This document shows positions 44,635-56,126 of a DNA stretch of 64,000 nucleotides, in pieces. Positions within the stretch are counted from its first letter, which is position 1. Every line of letters starts with the position of its first letter. The DNA comes from Venturia oleaginea (taxonomy: Eukaryota > Ascomycota > Dothideomycetes > Venturiales > Venturiaceae): the NCBI GenBank assembly GCA_013176395.1, contig JABMLP010000007.1, positions 1,364,001-1,428,000 of the forward strand, read 5' to 3'. The translations under genes were made by a program, and so were the position numbers. Below the pieces are notes generated by a model. That model saw only the letters and a program-made list of their open reading frames with translations. It was not told the origin of the DNA and ran no database searches.

Positions 44635-46509
44635 ATGACAAAGGTTGACCAGAAGACAGTCCTAAGTCAGTGCTCTCCTGCAACGCGTTGGCTTCACTCC
44701 CGAGCAAATCAGAGCCAAACAAACAACACCACAGCTTCAATTGAACCTCAACCAAAACTAACACTCTCCCAGTCGTCATTGACGGATGGGGAATCCCCTC
44801 CGAAACCTCCCCTAAGGATGGCGATGCCATTGCCGCTGCCGACACTCCATACATGGACGCTTTCGCCGACTCCTCCTCCAAGCTATCCCAAGGCTTCACC
44901 GAACTCGATGCCTCCTCCAATGCCGTCGGTCTGCCAGAAGGGCTGATGGGTAACTCCGAAGTAGGCCACTTGAACATTGGTGCCGGACGTGTTGTATGGC
45001 AGGACGTCGTACGTATCGACAAAAAGATCAAGGACAAAGAATTGAACAAGGTTGAAAACTTGACCAAGAGTTTGCAAACCGCTATCGACGGAAATGGAAG
45101 GCTACATTTTCTCGGGCTGGTCAGTGATGGGGGTGTTCATTCGCATATCTTGCATTTGATTGCGCTTCTTAAGCTGGCGAAGGAGATGGGTGTTCCTGAG
45201 GTCTATATTCATTTCTTTGGGGATGGACGGGATACTGATCCTAATTCTGGTGTTGGACATATGGAGCATTTGCTCAAGGAGACGAAAGAAATCGGACTTG
45301 GACAGATTGCGACCGTTGTTGGACGATACTATGCTATGGATCGGGACAAGAGATGGGACAGAGTGACTGTTGCTATGAAGGCGATTGTTGAGGGAGAGGG
45401 AGAGGACACCGAGGATGTGGTCAAGACCATCAAGGAGAGATACGAGAAAGGAGAAACAGACGAGTTCTTGAAGCCCATCATTGTGGGTGGAAAGGACAGT
45501 CGTGTCAAGGGTGAGTTTTCCTTCGTCTCCATGGGAACAGGTATTGCCTTGGACCATTTTTGAGCTGTATGTCACGATCAAGTTTCGACAGATTCTGGCA
45601 GTTCACTTCTCAGCCTGCCAGAACTTGTCGAGCTTACATCGAGATTGGTGGCATCGCTTGGGGGGCCTGTGAAGGCGTTCCGTTTCGATCTATAATTGCT
45701 AACACGTACGACTAGACAACGACACCCTTTTCTTCTTCAACTACCGCTCCGATCGAGTCCGCGAAATCGTCCAACTCCTTGGTGGCTTCGACCGCTCCCC
45801 AGTCGAAGACTTCCCATACCCAAAGGACATCTCAATCACAACAATGACACAATACAATATCCAATTCCCCTACCTCATCGCCTTCCCACCCCAACACATG
45901 GGCAACGTTCTCGCTGAATGGCTCGGCAAGAAGGGCTTGAAGCAATGCCACGTCGCCGAGACCGAGAAATATGCACACGTAACCTTTTTCTTCAATGGAG
46001 GTGTGGAGAAGCAATTTGAAGGCGAAGAGAGAGAATTGATTCAGTCTCCACGTGTGGCTACCTACGATCTTCAACCGACCATGTCCGCCATTGCCGTGGC
46101 GGAGAAATTGGTCGAGCGGATCAAGGAAGGTAAATTCGAGTTCTTGATGAACAACTTCGCGCCGCCGGATATGGTTGGACATACTGGTGTTTACAAAGCC
46201 GCTATCGAGGGTTGTACCGAGACCGATAAGGCTATTGGTCTCGTCTATGAAGCTTGCAAGGAGAACGGATACGTCCTTTTCGTAACGGCTGACCACGGAA
46301 ATGCGGAGGAGATGTTGAATGAGGAGGGTAAACCAAAGACGAGTCACACCACGAACAAAGTTCCGTTCGTCATGGTGAATGCACCTGAAGGCTGGAAACT
46401 TCAGAAGACGGATGGTGTGCTAGGAGATGTGGCACCCACTCTGCTGGACGTCATGGGCATTGAGAAGCCAAAGGAGATGGATGGTAAGAGTTTGCTTGAG
46501 AAGAAGTAG
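44635..46509 (+). CDS. gpmI: Cofactor-independent phosphoglycerate mutase
   Basis: Three exons (about 44635-44665, 44773-45510, 45716-46509) encode 520 residues. The alkaline-phosphatase-like metalloenzyme motifs are present: VIDGWGIPSE with the first metal Asp, the nucleophile Ser in LMGNSEVGHLNIGAGR, HFFGDGRDTDPNSGVGHME, FFNYRSDRVREI, ANF-like NNFAPPDMVGHTGVYKAAIE, and the metal cluster TADHGNAEEM with SHTTNKVPFV. It interconverts 3- and 2-phosphoglycerate in glycolysis without 2,3-bisphosphoglycerate. Filamentous ascomycetes use this form. The intron before DNDTLFFFNYRSD is about 205 bp, longer than most here. The frame is complete. Confidence 0.96.
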
Positions 46510-47064
46510 AAAAGGTGTATATTGAGTGATGTGTGCTGTGTGGATTAGCGAGTAGTGAGGTGACGAGGGTTATGACTTTACGGTCGAATTGTAGAAAAGA
46601 ATGGGTTATGAAATATGAACATAGATTCAAACATGATAGATGAGCATGGACTACAGAGCATCTCCCACAGTGGGGCGGCCAGTTCAGGTCCCTTCGAGAG
46701 ATCATCTAAAACCAGTTTATACTACCCAACTCGAAATCGATACCGATGAATTTCTGGCAATCTGGGTGTAAAATTGCGCCAGACATTTATCGGTAGCTAT
46801 CCCAAATTGAGGCGCTGCTATTTGTTAGCAAGCTAGATTTGTAGCTTCAGCGGTGATGGAAGGGACGTCAAATCTAGGCCTGGCTGTGCTATCGAAATTC
46901 AACTACGAATGAAGATCATGGACTTACATTTTCATCTCATGAATCGCTGAAGAGAATAGCTGTCTCCCTGAAGAGAGGCCAAAACATGTATACAACGGGT
47001 CCCATAAGAATATAATGGACTGCTCATCTCCGAAGAACAGATCGTAGAAACATTACTACCTATA
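46510..47064. other. Intergenic, nothing recognised
   Basis: No coding signal between the mutase stop and the TA target site of the next transposon. Confidence 0.45.
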
Positions 47065-47066
47065 TA

Positions 47067-48409
47067 CAGTAGGGTCGCACAAGTTTCCGTACAGCCGAGA
47101 TCGCTCAAAAAATGGTGATTCTTGTAATTACATTATCGCGCTTTCAACGTGATCATTTTCGCTCATATTCTCGTATAATGTACAGTAATACCAGGGCTAC
47201 AAAATGAGCCATTCAGTGAGCTATTTGGTATTTTGTGTGCCAACCATCTGCCGCCAGTAATGCCTCAACCCTCCTTGGCATTGACTCAAGTACAGCATCA
47301 AAATAATGTTGTTCAATAAGCCGCCAGGCCTTAAAAAGTGCTTCTCCTAGAACCTCTCGTATATTGTCTACACCGCCAGTAACGTATTCAATCATAGGTT
47401 CCACTTTGTAGACCAATTCCTTGAGCCTCCGCCAGAGGTTTTCAATCGGATTCATATCAGGACTGTAGGGCGGCGCATCTTGTAGTGGAATGAGGTTTTC
47501 CTTAAACCAGACTATAGTCTTTTTGGATTTGTGGATAGGCGCGTTATCCTGCATAAATTTAAGGCCCGGTTCGTATACTGTAGGTAGCATTTCGTCGAGT
47601 AACTTGATATACGAGTTCGTAGAGTAGCCTTGACGCTTGCTCTCTAGGTCACGCTTAAGAATGTACAATTCAGAGCGCCCTGCTTGGCCAGAGAAGCATG
47701 CCCAAATCATGATAGACACTCCTTTACCCTTCTTATAGGTATCAATCATTGAGGTCTCCCATTTGTGTCCTGGTGTGCGAAAACACCATGTTCTTGCCTT
47801 GCCGGTCCCTCGCTCAACTGAGCACTCGTCAGACCATATAATCTTCGCCCAATCTTCAGCTTTCCACGAGATGTGCTGCTCTGCTCAGAGCTTCCTGGCG
47901 TCAGCATGTACCTGTGTGAGGAAAGGGCGCCTTGCAGACCTCCAATTTGCGATTCCGTACTCTTTCAATATCCTCCTGATGGTATCCTTCGAAAAATCGA
48001 TGCAAGCCTGTCTTTTGACCTCCTCGTACGTTAACTTAGGCTGCGTACGTATAATGCGTAACAGAGATCGTTCATCTCGGTCTGTATACGAGCGTGGCCG
48101 GCCGCTGGAAGGTAGGGATTCGCCGTTCTGGCGTAATGGGGCCTTTTCAAGGCTGTATTGGATGGTGGAACGCGGTAGTTTTTGTAGCGCCGCAATTGCG
48201 CCTAAACTGAGCCCGGCTTCACGCTGCGCATCAATTTTGCCGCGTTGATATGGAGTAAGACGATGATTAGGAAGCCTCTGCGGGTTTATAGGAGTCAATG
48301 GCTTTCGTTGAGGTGGCATAATGGTAGTGCAAAGATAATGTGTTAAAAAATGAGAGGTGTAGATTTCGCGTTTTCGCTTAATTGTACGGAAACTTTTGCC
48401 CTAGTACTG
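47067..48409 (-). mobile_element. Second Tc1/mariner element, near-intact
   Basis: A 1343 bp element is flanked by TA (47065-47066 and 48410-48411). Its ends are short imperfect inverted repeats: left CAGTAGGGTCGCACAAGTTT, right reading on the minus strand CAGTACTAGGGCAAAAGTTT, both followed by CCGTACA. They are much shorter than those of the element at 36.3 kb, and the transposase is only distantly similar, so this is a different lineage. The transposase gene is interrupted by one stop. Confidence 0.88.
47213..48319 (-). pseudogene. Tc1-type transposase with single TGA
   Basis: The minus-strand frame starts MPPQRKPLTPINPQRLPNHR, with helix-turn-helix segments LTPYQRGKIDAQREAGLSLG and AIAALQKLPRSTIQYSLE, then KDTIRRILKEYGI. 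After HADARKL a TGA (47885-47887) interrupts. The same frame continues AEQHISWKAEDWAKIIWSDE, with catalytic Asp in IWSDECS, Asp in FMQDNAPIHKS and Glu in SPDMNPIENLW, spaced DD34E. It ends ADGWHTKYQIAH. The stop is a one-step change from Arg CGA, a C-to-T change at CpG. Apart from it the reading frame is complete, so inactivation is recent. Confidence 0.88.
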
Positions 48410-48411
48410 TA

Positions 48412-49250
48412 CATACCGTTCCAAAAGTACTCAGCGATTTTCTAAAAACACTGGATGACCCATCATCATCCTCCTTTAAAACAAAAGTCTTCTTGTCCAG
48501 AAACACAAATCTTCGCTCCATAGTAATCTCCTCCATTCAATTCAAGCCCGCTCTAACCCTTTGATAATAACAGGTACAATACACGTTCTTGTAGTAATTT
48601 CCCAACTTAACATAGATATCGGTGGGAATTCGAAGGGCTGTAACGGAGTGCGTGCGTGGTTTCTTGGCGGGTATGTGTGAATCAACGAGACCACTGATAT
48701 TCTACAAAAGGAAAAATCAGGATCTATCGATATGCCGTGCCTGCGTGGAGATGGTGGGAGAGACTTGCGCTGTCCTTCCTTCCTTCCTTCCTTCCTTCCT
48801 ATAACCCCGTTATATGAATACCTGGAAGTCCGGTAGTAAAGGGTATGCGTATTGATGAACGAAGAAGTAGAATTTTTTTGGTGAGGGAGAGAGGAGAGCT
48901 TCAATCGTGCAAGTTGAATCAAAGGTCTTTCCGATTCAGGAAAACCAGCAGCCAGCCAGGAATACTTTGCTTGGAAACTCATTCTCGCCTTCGCAAGTAC
49001 CATTTCGCACCAAGCTCTTGAGTAGAGATATCGACAAGGGACAGGAGAAATGCCTGAAACACACCCTCAAAACTAGGAGTAAGAAGACGTCGAAAAGGCG
49101 CCATGCTCGAGCAATGAATTTCTATCCACTCTCAAGCTCTGCGCTCGGTGCCAAAACAACATCGCACTCCAAGACGCCATACTAATGCTACATTGTCCGA
49201 TTATTCACCTCTCCCATTCTCTAACGTACTCACGAAGCCCGTTGTCTTGT
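48412..49250. other. Intergenic with TCCT microsatellite
   Basis: A (TCCT)7 tract lies at about 48773-48800. The minus-strand frame at 48542-49003 spans it and has no domain, so it was not called. The right end is the 3' flank of the Rpt3 gene. Confidence 0.5.
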
Positions 49251-50628
49251 CTATTTGTAGAAGTCGAACTTATCTGCCTCGCTCGCACCCTTGACCTGGC
49301 TCGTGTATGCCTCTTCCAGATCAGCTTGAATGATGTTATACCTATTCTTCCTCACAGCCCGCAGACCAGCCTCTTGCATGATTGCCGCAATGACGGCACC
49401 ACTGAGTGGGTCATTTCGCACAATCAAGCTGTCTAAATCGACTTCGGGTGACAAGCTCATCTTGGATGCGATGGTGGAGAAGATGAGACGACGTTCACGG
49501 CGATCGCGCAGGTTAGGGAACTCGATTTTCCTGTCTAGACGACCTGGACGGAGGAGCGCAGGATCGAGGGTATCGGCACGGTTGGTGGCCATGATGACTT
49601 TGACATTGGAGGTCTGATCGAAACCATCCATTTGATTCAGTAGTTCGAGGAGAATACGTTGAACTTCTCGATCGGCACCGGTTTGTGCATCGAAACGCTT
49701 GGTCGCAATGGCATCGATTTCGTCAATGAAAATGATGGAAGGGCTGTTCTCGCGCGCCATACGGAACACGTCTCGGACCATACGTGGACCTTCACCGAGA
49801 TACTTCTGGACAAATTCGGATCCCACAACTCGGATGAAGGAAGCTGTGGTGCTGTTTGCCACGGCCTTGACCAGCATGGTCTTACCGGTGCCTGGAGGTC
49901 CGTATAGTAGCACACCACGAGGAGGGTCAATACCGATTTGTCTGTAGAGATCGAAGTGTGTAAGAGGAAGCTCAACTGCCTCGCGGATTTCCTGCTTCTG
50001 CATGTCCAAACCACCAACATCTGCGTATGTGACATCTGGTTTCTCGTCCGCGCCTAGCATGGCAATGGAGCTGTCGGCCTCTGGTGGCAAGATGTCGACG
50101 AGGGCATTGGAGTGACGGTGTAGGGCAACGGAGGAGGAAGGTTTGAGAAGTTCGCGATCGAGAGTGGATAGGATACGGACGACGTAATTAGATCCGGTAG
50201 ATGACTGTACAATGCCGGTGCTGTTGATGAGACGTTAGTATGCTGTCAACAATGGCCAGACGCGGTCTCTCACTTCTGATCGATGGCCTCCATGAATTGC
50301 CCTATCACTAAAGGCACACTCTGAATTCGCTTGATTTCTTCCTGCGCCCGTACGAGTTCGCGCTTGAGATTCCTGATATACTGGTTAGCTGCCTGTTGCA
50401 TTGTCCATCATGGCCATCTCCTTCTCCCTACCTCTGCTCATCCTTGATGTACTCCTCTTGTAACTGGATATACTCTAACTGTCTCTGAAGCTTCTTGAAC
50501 GTCGAGTATTCATCGGATCCTTCAGTTGCGAAGCCCTCTAACGATTCGACGTTCGGTATCGATGATGCGAGCTGCTTCTTGTGAGGCGGAGTTGTGTTCA
50601 GCGGGTTTTCCATCATAACGTCGACCAT
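49251..50628 (-). CDS. RPT3: 26S proteasome regulatory ATPase subunit 6B (Rpt3)
   Basis: Three minus-strand exons start [20 protein letters not shown] at 50628. An N-terminal coiled coil ([39 protein letters not shown]) precedes the OB region ([20 protein letters not shown]). The AAA+ domain shows the Rpt3-type [20 protein letters not shown], Walker [10 protein letters not shown], the pore loop [17 protein letters not shown], Walker [30 protein letters not shown] with the arginine finger, and sensor 2. It ends in DKFDFYK. The enzyme unfolds ubiquitinated substrates in the ring at the base of the proteasome cap. The upstream in-frame extension to 50919 was rejected because it lacks similarity and includes promoter-like sequence. 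Confidence 0.95.
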
Positions 50629-53600
50629 CTCGGCGGTGGTTGTGGTAAATTCAGTGTGTGGAGGAGAGTAGGTTCGCGCTGAGGTGTCGTTGTCTGATTG
50701 GGGTTTGATGGGATGTTTGGTTGTCTTAAGATGTCGATGGAAGCTGGAATGCCGCGCCTTTGTCGAGTCAGTCACGTGCCTTTCCCAATCCGGAGATATG
50801 TTGAGCACCATGCAAGTAATTGAAGGGTTGTTCATTGGTATTGCACGTAGAATACAATCTTGGCATGTTTTAAGCTCGACACCGAATTTAAGATAATTCA
50901 TTGGCTTTCCCCAAGTCAAGGCTGAAAGTGAGCCTTAGGGAGGAAACTGTTGGACGCCCTTCTCGATTCACTAAACAACAAGTACATTCACCGTTTGCTT
51001 ATATTACAATGTGATTGAATGGATTTCACACCTTGGCATCGGTTTAGGAAGGCCAACCACGTTTATTGCGTTTCAACAGGCTCATAGTTTCCCTTCAGCG
51101 CACTCAAGACTTACATTGTGCAAGTTGATCAGGCTATGAGAATGTTTGGCTACATATCACGCCCAATCTAAGTTGATAACGGTACATCTCTAGCAAGCTC
51201 GCGGGCATAACTGTTGGTGATATTTGCTGTTCATGAACTGTAGTGGTTCCCATGTCATCAGAAAGAATCATAAATACCACTGCTCAGATTTTAACGCTCG
51301 AGCTGGACTAAATCGATGAGTTAACTGTGCTATTGAGTACAATATTGATTTTCACGATCCAACGATACAGTTCAGCCTTGCATAACAAAAGATAGCAGTG
51401 TTTATCGATAAGGTGTGAATACTAACAACCCTTCAAGGAGGCTAGTTGTGTGGGGAAAAAGATGATAGCAACCAAATTCTAGTTGGATCGTGAAGCCCTC
51501 ACAGACACCAACATCTCAAAAAATCATACCACCAAAAATACAGCATAGTCTTAACGAGCCCAAAAAGATATCGAACCAACGACTGAGTCGTTGCAAAGGA
51601 TTTTCTACTCGAGCAGCAAGGGGCTAAGTGTGACATTAGTAACAGCTGTGGTTAATTAAGAGGTGGAAGAACATACCTCGAACCCTCAACCTTTGGTGAT
51701 CATATTTGGAGGTACCGAAAACCAACGCGCTACCATTGCGCCAACCACCCTGTTTACTGCCGACGTGGTAGGAGATAGTATATAATTCAATTCTTCAAAT
51801 TGGTGAATAAGACTATGAATTAGTATACCCTCAAACCGGACGGAATGCAGCTCTGTGTCGCGCCAACAGTTTGCCAAGTTTTTCTTGTCACAGGAGGTAG
51901 GTGTAACGAGAAGAAATGAGATAATCAAGGAAACAAGAACACCCAATTATATGAGATCGGAATCCAAATAGTCCGTGGAGGCAAGCAGAGATCTGATTTG
52001 GCATTGGCAAGGAAATTAGAGGTTGCTACGGAATAATAAAAGAACAACAGACGATTGATGTGAGAATAATTGCGTCTCGACCCGCTCAAAAGACCGAGGA
52101 AGGACAATGACTAGGCGACGTAGATTGGTGAAGGCTTCTATAGACATACCATTCCACTGTTTGAAAAGAATGGCAGATGATGGATTGACAATTCTGGGGG
52201 CCTTTTCCAAGCTCTTTGACTACCACAATGTCCTGTCGGATGTGGCAACACAGTGCTTCTTGTCAAGGTTGAGAAAGGCAGTGACCTAGTCTGAAGGAGT
52301 AACTTGCAGAAAGACGCGCATAGTTATCTTCCATATCTCGCTCCGACGTGAATAACTGTATGAAAGCGGCAGATCATGCAGCCAAAATTCATCACTCCAG
52401 AGTTCCAAACTGATTCAGGATATAGATAGTGACAAAGTACTGTCAATCATGGCAAGTATATCTTTCTCCGCGATTTTGAGTCACTGCTCGGAGGCGTTTC
52501 GTTCATCGGTAGACCATCTCCCATGTTCCCAAGACTTGGCAGGCAAGACTTAGGCATTCACAAGTCTTCCTCGGTTGCACACGACCTTGCATGCGTCGCC
52601 ACTAATTCGCGGTTCCGAGACGCTCGACTTGAAAGTTAGGGCACTATGTACTCGGTGGACCATACAGCATGGTCGACCTGATTAGATGATCATCAGGTGT
52701 TTTGCCGTTGCGATCTCGATCTCGATCCTTGCACGGCGCGGATGCAAGCATTCCATAGCGTCTCTGGTGCTCGTGTAGATTGTTCTGCTGCCTGCAGTTG
52801 CAGAGCAGGGGATACAGAGTTTCTGGTTGACAGGATGAAGAATAGCGGGAGGTGATGCTTTTAGGGGTCTTTTTGTCGTAAGGATCTGCCACATAATCTT
52901 TTCTAGGCCTCCAAGGTACACGTGGACTTAGCTCCTTTTGCCAAAGTCACTGCTAAGTTTGGTACTATAGGAGAGGAAAGGGATGTTTGAACGCCTCGAA
53001 TGATGCGCTTGCGACCAGACAGGTAAGTGCTACGCTCTTGGACACTGCAATTGGCGGCAGAAACATGGCATCCCCGTCTGTCTGTGTTGCAACAGCCAGT
53101 AAGTAATTGGCCTCCGGCTTGCTAACTCCTAAGAGTGGGAGAGGCCAAGAAGGGTCCAAAATCCAAACCTAGCCCCTGGTCCCTGGTCCTCCTCCTCCGC
53201 TTTCACAAGCTTAAAACACTTCAGAAGTACAGAAGGTCTCAACAAGAGAGAGACCCAGTTTCCCGCATCTTTGTCTTTGATTCGCACGCTCCTTGATCTT
53301 ACACCCTCATACAATCTTCCATTCAACTACTACTTCTGCTCCACGTAGTTCACTTGATACCCGTACATCCAGGTTAGTCTGAACACTCTACCCAGTTGTC
53401 GGTTTTGCGAGTGGCTCGCCATCGTGAGAGGCAATTCGGGATCACCCAACTCCTTCCGCTTCTGCCCCCCGTCTCGTCCCTTGTCCGCTCGTGGACATGG
53501 CCGGATTGTCACGAGCGGCTTCCGCCCATAGAAAGGGTAGAAATGAAATCAACATTTCCCTTTTCAGGCCACGTTCGCTAGACATCGACAAAACCGATGT

Positions 53601-53832
53601 TCACTCGTTCAACCTCCCACCCTAACATTCATTTTCCTCAGTACCATAAACCATCGTTAGACTGGTCACCAGTCAACCAATCCAAAACTCCAACCTCAAA
53701 CACCCGCGCGCTCAACACCGATTCAACATAAAACCACTTCCTCTCCTTTATAACCCATAAACCACACCACACCATACCACACCACACCACACTGCACCAC
53801 AGCATAATCTTACAACTCCAAAAGACATCAGC
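50629..53832. other. Long gene-poor stretch
   Basis: Apart from the tRNA-like sequence at 51.7 kb, no gene was supported on either strand. The sequence is AT-rich between 51.0 and 52.4 kb. The final 600 bases are C/A-rich, with CACAC and ACCAC repeats around 53760-53800, and look like the promoter and long leader of the small membrane protein. Confidence 0.5.
51661..51750 (-). tRNA. tRNA-like sequence, probable tRNA-Arg(UCG) pseudogene
   Basis: Read on the minus strand, it starts GGGTGGT, pairing with TCCACCT at its end, followed by a perfect D arm and box A (TGGCGCAATGGTAGCGC). The anticodon stem TTGGT/ACCAA is perfect. Its 23-base loop suggests a UCG anticodon with a 16-base intron. Box B is present as GGTTCGA, but the 3' strand of the T stem does not pair with GAGGG and the region is about three bases too long. 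This points to a tRNA pseudogene or a tRNA-derived SINE head rather than a working tRNA. Confidence 0.45.
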
Positions 53833-54048
53833 ATGGGTTATTCACCAATTCCAACTTTCATCATCGCTCTCCTACTCGCTGGCTGCACCATTGGCGCCGG
53901 ATACTACTCCGATCTCTCACCACCAGGTTGGGAAGAGGAGGCCTTCATTCGAACAAAAACCGGTTTTCTCTTCTTTGTCACCATGCTCCTACCAGCCATT
54001 GCCACATTCAGAGAGGCAAGACTAGGCCGCAAGACATACTGGACTTGA
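53833..54048 (+). CDS. 71-residue two-helix membrane protein
   Basis: The frame MGYSPIPTFIIALLLAGCTI continues to a first hydrophobic helix, a charged loop (DLSPPGWEEEAFIRTKTG), a second helix (FLFFVTMLLPAIATF) and a basic end (REARLGRKTYWT). It lies behind a long C/A-rich leader and has a favourable ATG context (AGCATGGG). The clean two-helix topology and intact frame suggest a real small membrane protein. No family was recognised. It is not obviously Pmp3, which has a different sequence. Confidence 0.6.
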   Translation: MGYSPIPTFIIALLLAGCTIGAGYYSDLSPPGWEEEAFIRTKTGFLFFVTMLLPAIATFREARLGRKTYWT

Positions 54049-55459
54049 CCGACGACATCACGCAGCGCAAATCGGAGACGATTACTACATCAAATCACAA
54101 GCAATAAGACTGTTACTTGCGTGGGAGATGCGAGGTTCGGGCTCAGATTCGGAGGTGTAGAATATGGATTACAATGTTCATGGCATGTTTTACGGACGGG
54201 GAGTTAATCGATTGATTTCAACAGGGAGTGATGGCTCCTGCATGGTGGAGTTTGGGACACGTTTTCTAGAGAATTGAGATGCTGCTTGCCTTCTGCTGGG
54301 GCCAACGTCAGCTAGAACTGCGGACACATTGTGCATACGTGCCACTTCCAGGTTGCTCCACCGCTTCAAGTGAAATCTCGGTCTGCTATTCGTCATTTCC
54401 TACCCCCTGCTCCACTCGTCGCAATGAGGATTGCAGTGGCTACCATCATAGCTGATGTTTGCCGGAAAGTCCTCATTGTATTTATTGTGATTGTAGATGC
54501 TTATAGCCAATTCGTTCGGTCGCGCTCATCATCTAATCGCAAAGCTCGTCGCATCTCTCCGCCTCGATCTTCGCTGTCCTCCCATCTAATCAGTTCATTG
54601 TCTTCCTGCTGAGGTCTTACTAGGAGGTACTGCGACCATTCTACAACTCTCAGCCTCAGATCGCTGCTCAGATATTTTAGCAGCGACAAAATAAGGGGTT
54701 CCCCATATAGGGAGGGCCGATAGGGAATTTTCAACCGTGACTCGCGTTAACCGCCCCGTGACTCGCGATGAAGGGAAAAGGCTTGTCGACCTGGTTCTTG
54801 GCGACCGGTAGCTCTGCGCTGTCCACAGACGGGAATAATAACATGGCATTGTTAAGACGCAGAAGATCAGGAAAGGAAGACAGATATCCCTTGGATTCCT
54901 TTACTCCTATAAACTCCGAGGTTTCCGTAAGTGGCTCCCACCAGCCAGCCAGCCATTCGCGCCGTTCTTAGCCTTCCAGCCATCCCGCGTCATTACCACA
55001 GCCTTTGCATAGGAGATGCATCCATTCAAGATTCTCATCTCACGATAGACCGGTTCCGTCTCTCATTTTCACACCACTGTCGCTCACTCCAGTCTCGCCT
55101 ATAACGTCGTCGCCCAATTCACGCGCCTAGTCACCCATCCTCTCCCAAATCTTTAACACGCGCAAGCATTGTTCCACTCGACGCGGTCTTACTCAACTCG
55201 TGGCTTTGCCGGATTTGCCGTATCCTGCTCTTAGCCATCCATACCGCCTGTGACACGTATCGCAAGGAGGAGCTGGGACAGAAGTGAGCATCCGCGTCAC
55301 AGAAGAAGAAAAGAGAAGAGAACCATTCGATAAATTTGGCACGACACAACAAGACCATTGTTTGCGGTAAGGAGGTCAATTCACGTCAGGTCCAGGGGAC
55401 GTCTGTGCGCTGCTCGGAGTATTCCAAACCTGGAGTGAAAGAAAGAGGTAATCATTGCA
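54049..55459. other. Intergenic, no gene supported
   Basis: Short frames on both strands lack motifs. The final 300 bases are the leader region of the four-helix protein gene. Confidence 0.45.
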
Positions 55460-56126
55460 ATGGCTCGATCATCATATACATCCGCGAGAGTGGTACGGCA
55501 ACGATACTTCTGGCCACAGGGACAACTCAATTTCTGGAACTTCATCATGCTTGCTGCAGGTGGTACGATACTGGGTGTCTTTGCTGCATTTCTCATGATA
55601 GAGCAACAGATGCGATTGGGTGTACCATGGTATGTTTGGCACTCAACAACTCGAGGAGGACTGCATGGCTAATCTCCAGATTCTAGGATATTTCCTTTCG
55701 GCATCACCGTCGGCGCCTTGACGCTGTTCTTCATTATAATAGAGTTCATTCTGGTTGCCCAAAATCGACTACTTCCTGGTTTGATGATGCTGGGAGCATT
55801 CATACTACTGGTGCTTTTCCTGACCGGACTCATTGAGACGGCTATTCAGCTGTTCGGTGCAGGCAATGTTAGTGCGAATTGTCAGCGCTATGTCAATAAC
55901 AACAAGATCTATGGTGTGAGTGCTAGTACACTTGCTTGGCTGCAGCAAAACAGCATATGTAAGTTCACCGAATGACTAACGCGATTATAAAATACTAACA
56001 AGCCCAGGCTCAAGCTGGTACGCCGCATTCAGCTTCTGGATTGTGGGCACAATCTTCTTCGTTTGGATGTTGATTATGTCCTCGCAAGTGGGCAGAGGTC
56101 TATACGACGTTGCAGTTCTTCGCTAA
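55460..56126 (+). CDS. Four-pass membrane protein, MARVEL/tetraspan-like
   Basis: Three exons (about 55460-55629, 55687-55958, 56008-56126) encode 186 residues. After MARSSYTSARVVRQRYFWPQ come four hydrophobic helices: FWNFIMLAAGGTILGVFAAF, FGITVGALTLFFIIIEFILV, LMMLGAFILLVLFLTGLIET and FSFWIVGTIFFVWMLIM. A loop with Cys (VSANCQRYVNNNKIYGVS) and another Cys at the last intron (SICSSWY) lies between helices 3 and 4. This topology resembles fungal MARVEL-like or small tetraspan proteins of the plasma membrane or secretory pathway. The exact family is not certain. All introns have normal borders. Confidence 0.78.

Noticed and set aside
48542..49003. 153-codon minus frame spanning the TCCT tract
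   Set aside because: Repeat translates to RKEGRKEG-type filler; no domain.
50629..50919. N-terminal extension of Rpt3
   Set aside because: Family proteins start near MVDVMMENP; the upstream part has no similarity and looks like promoter.
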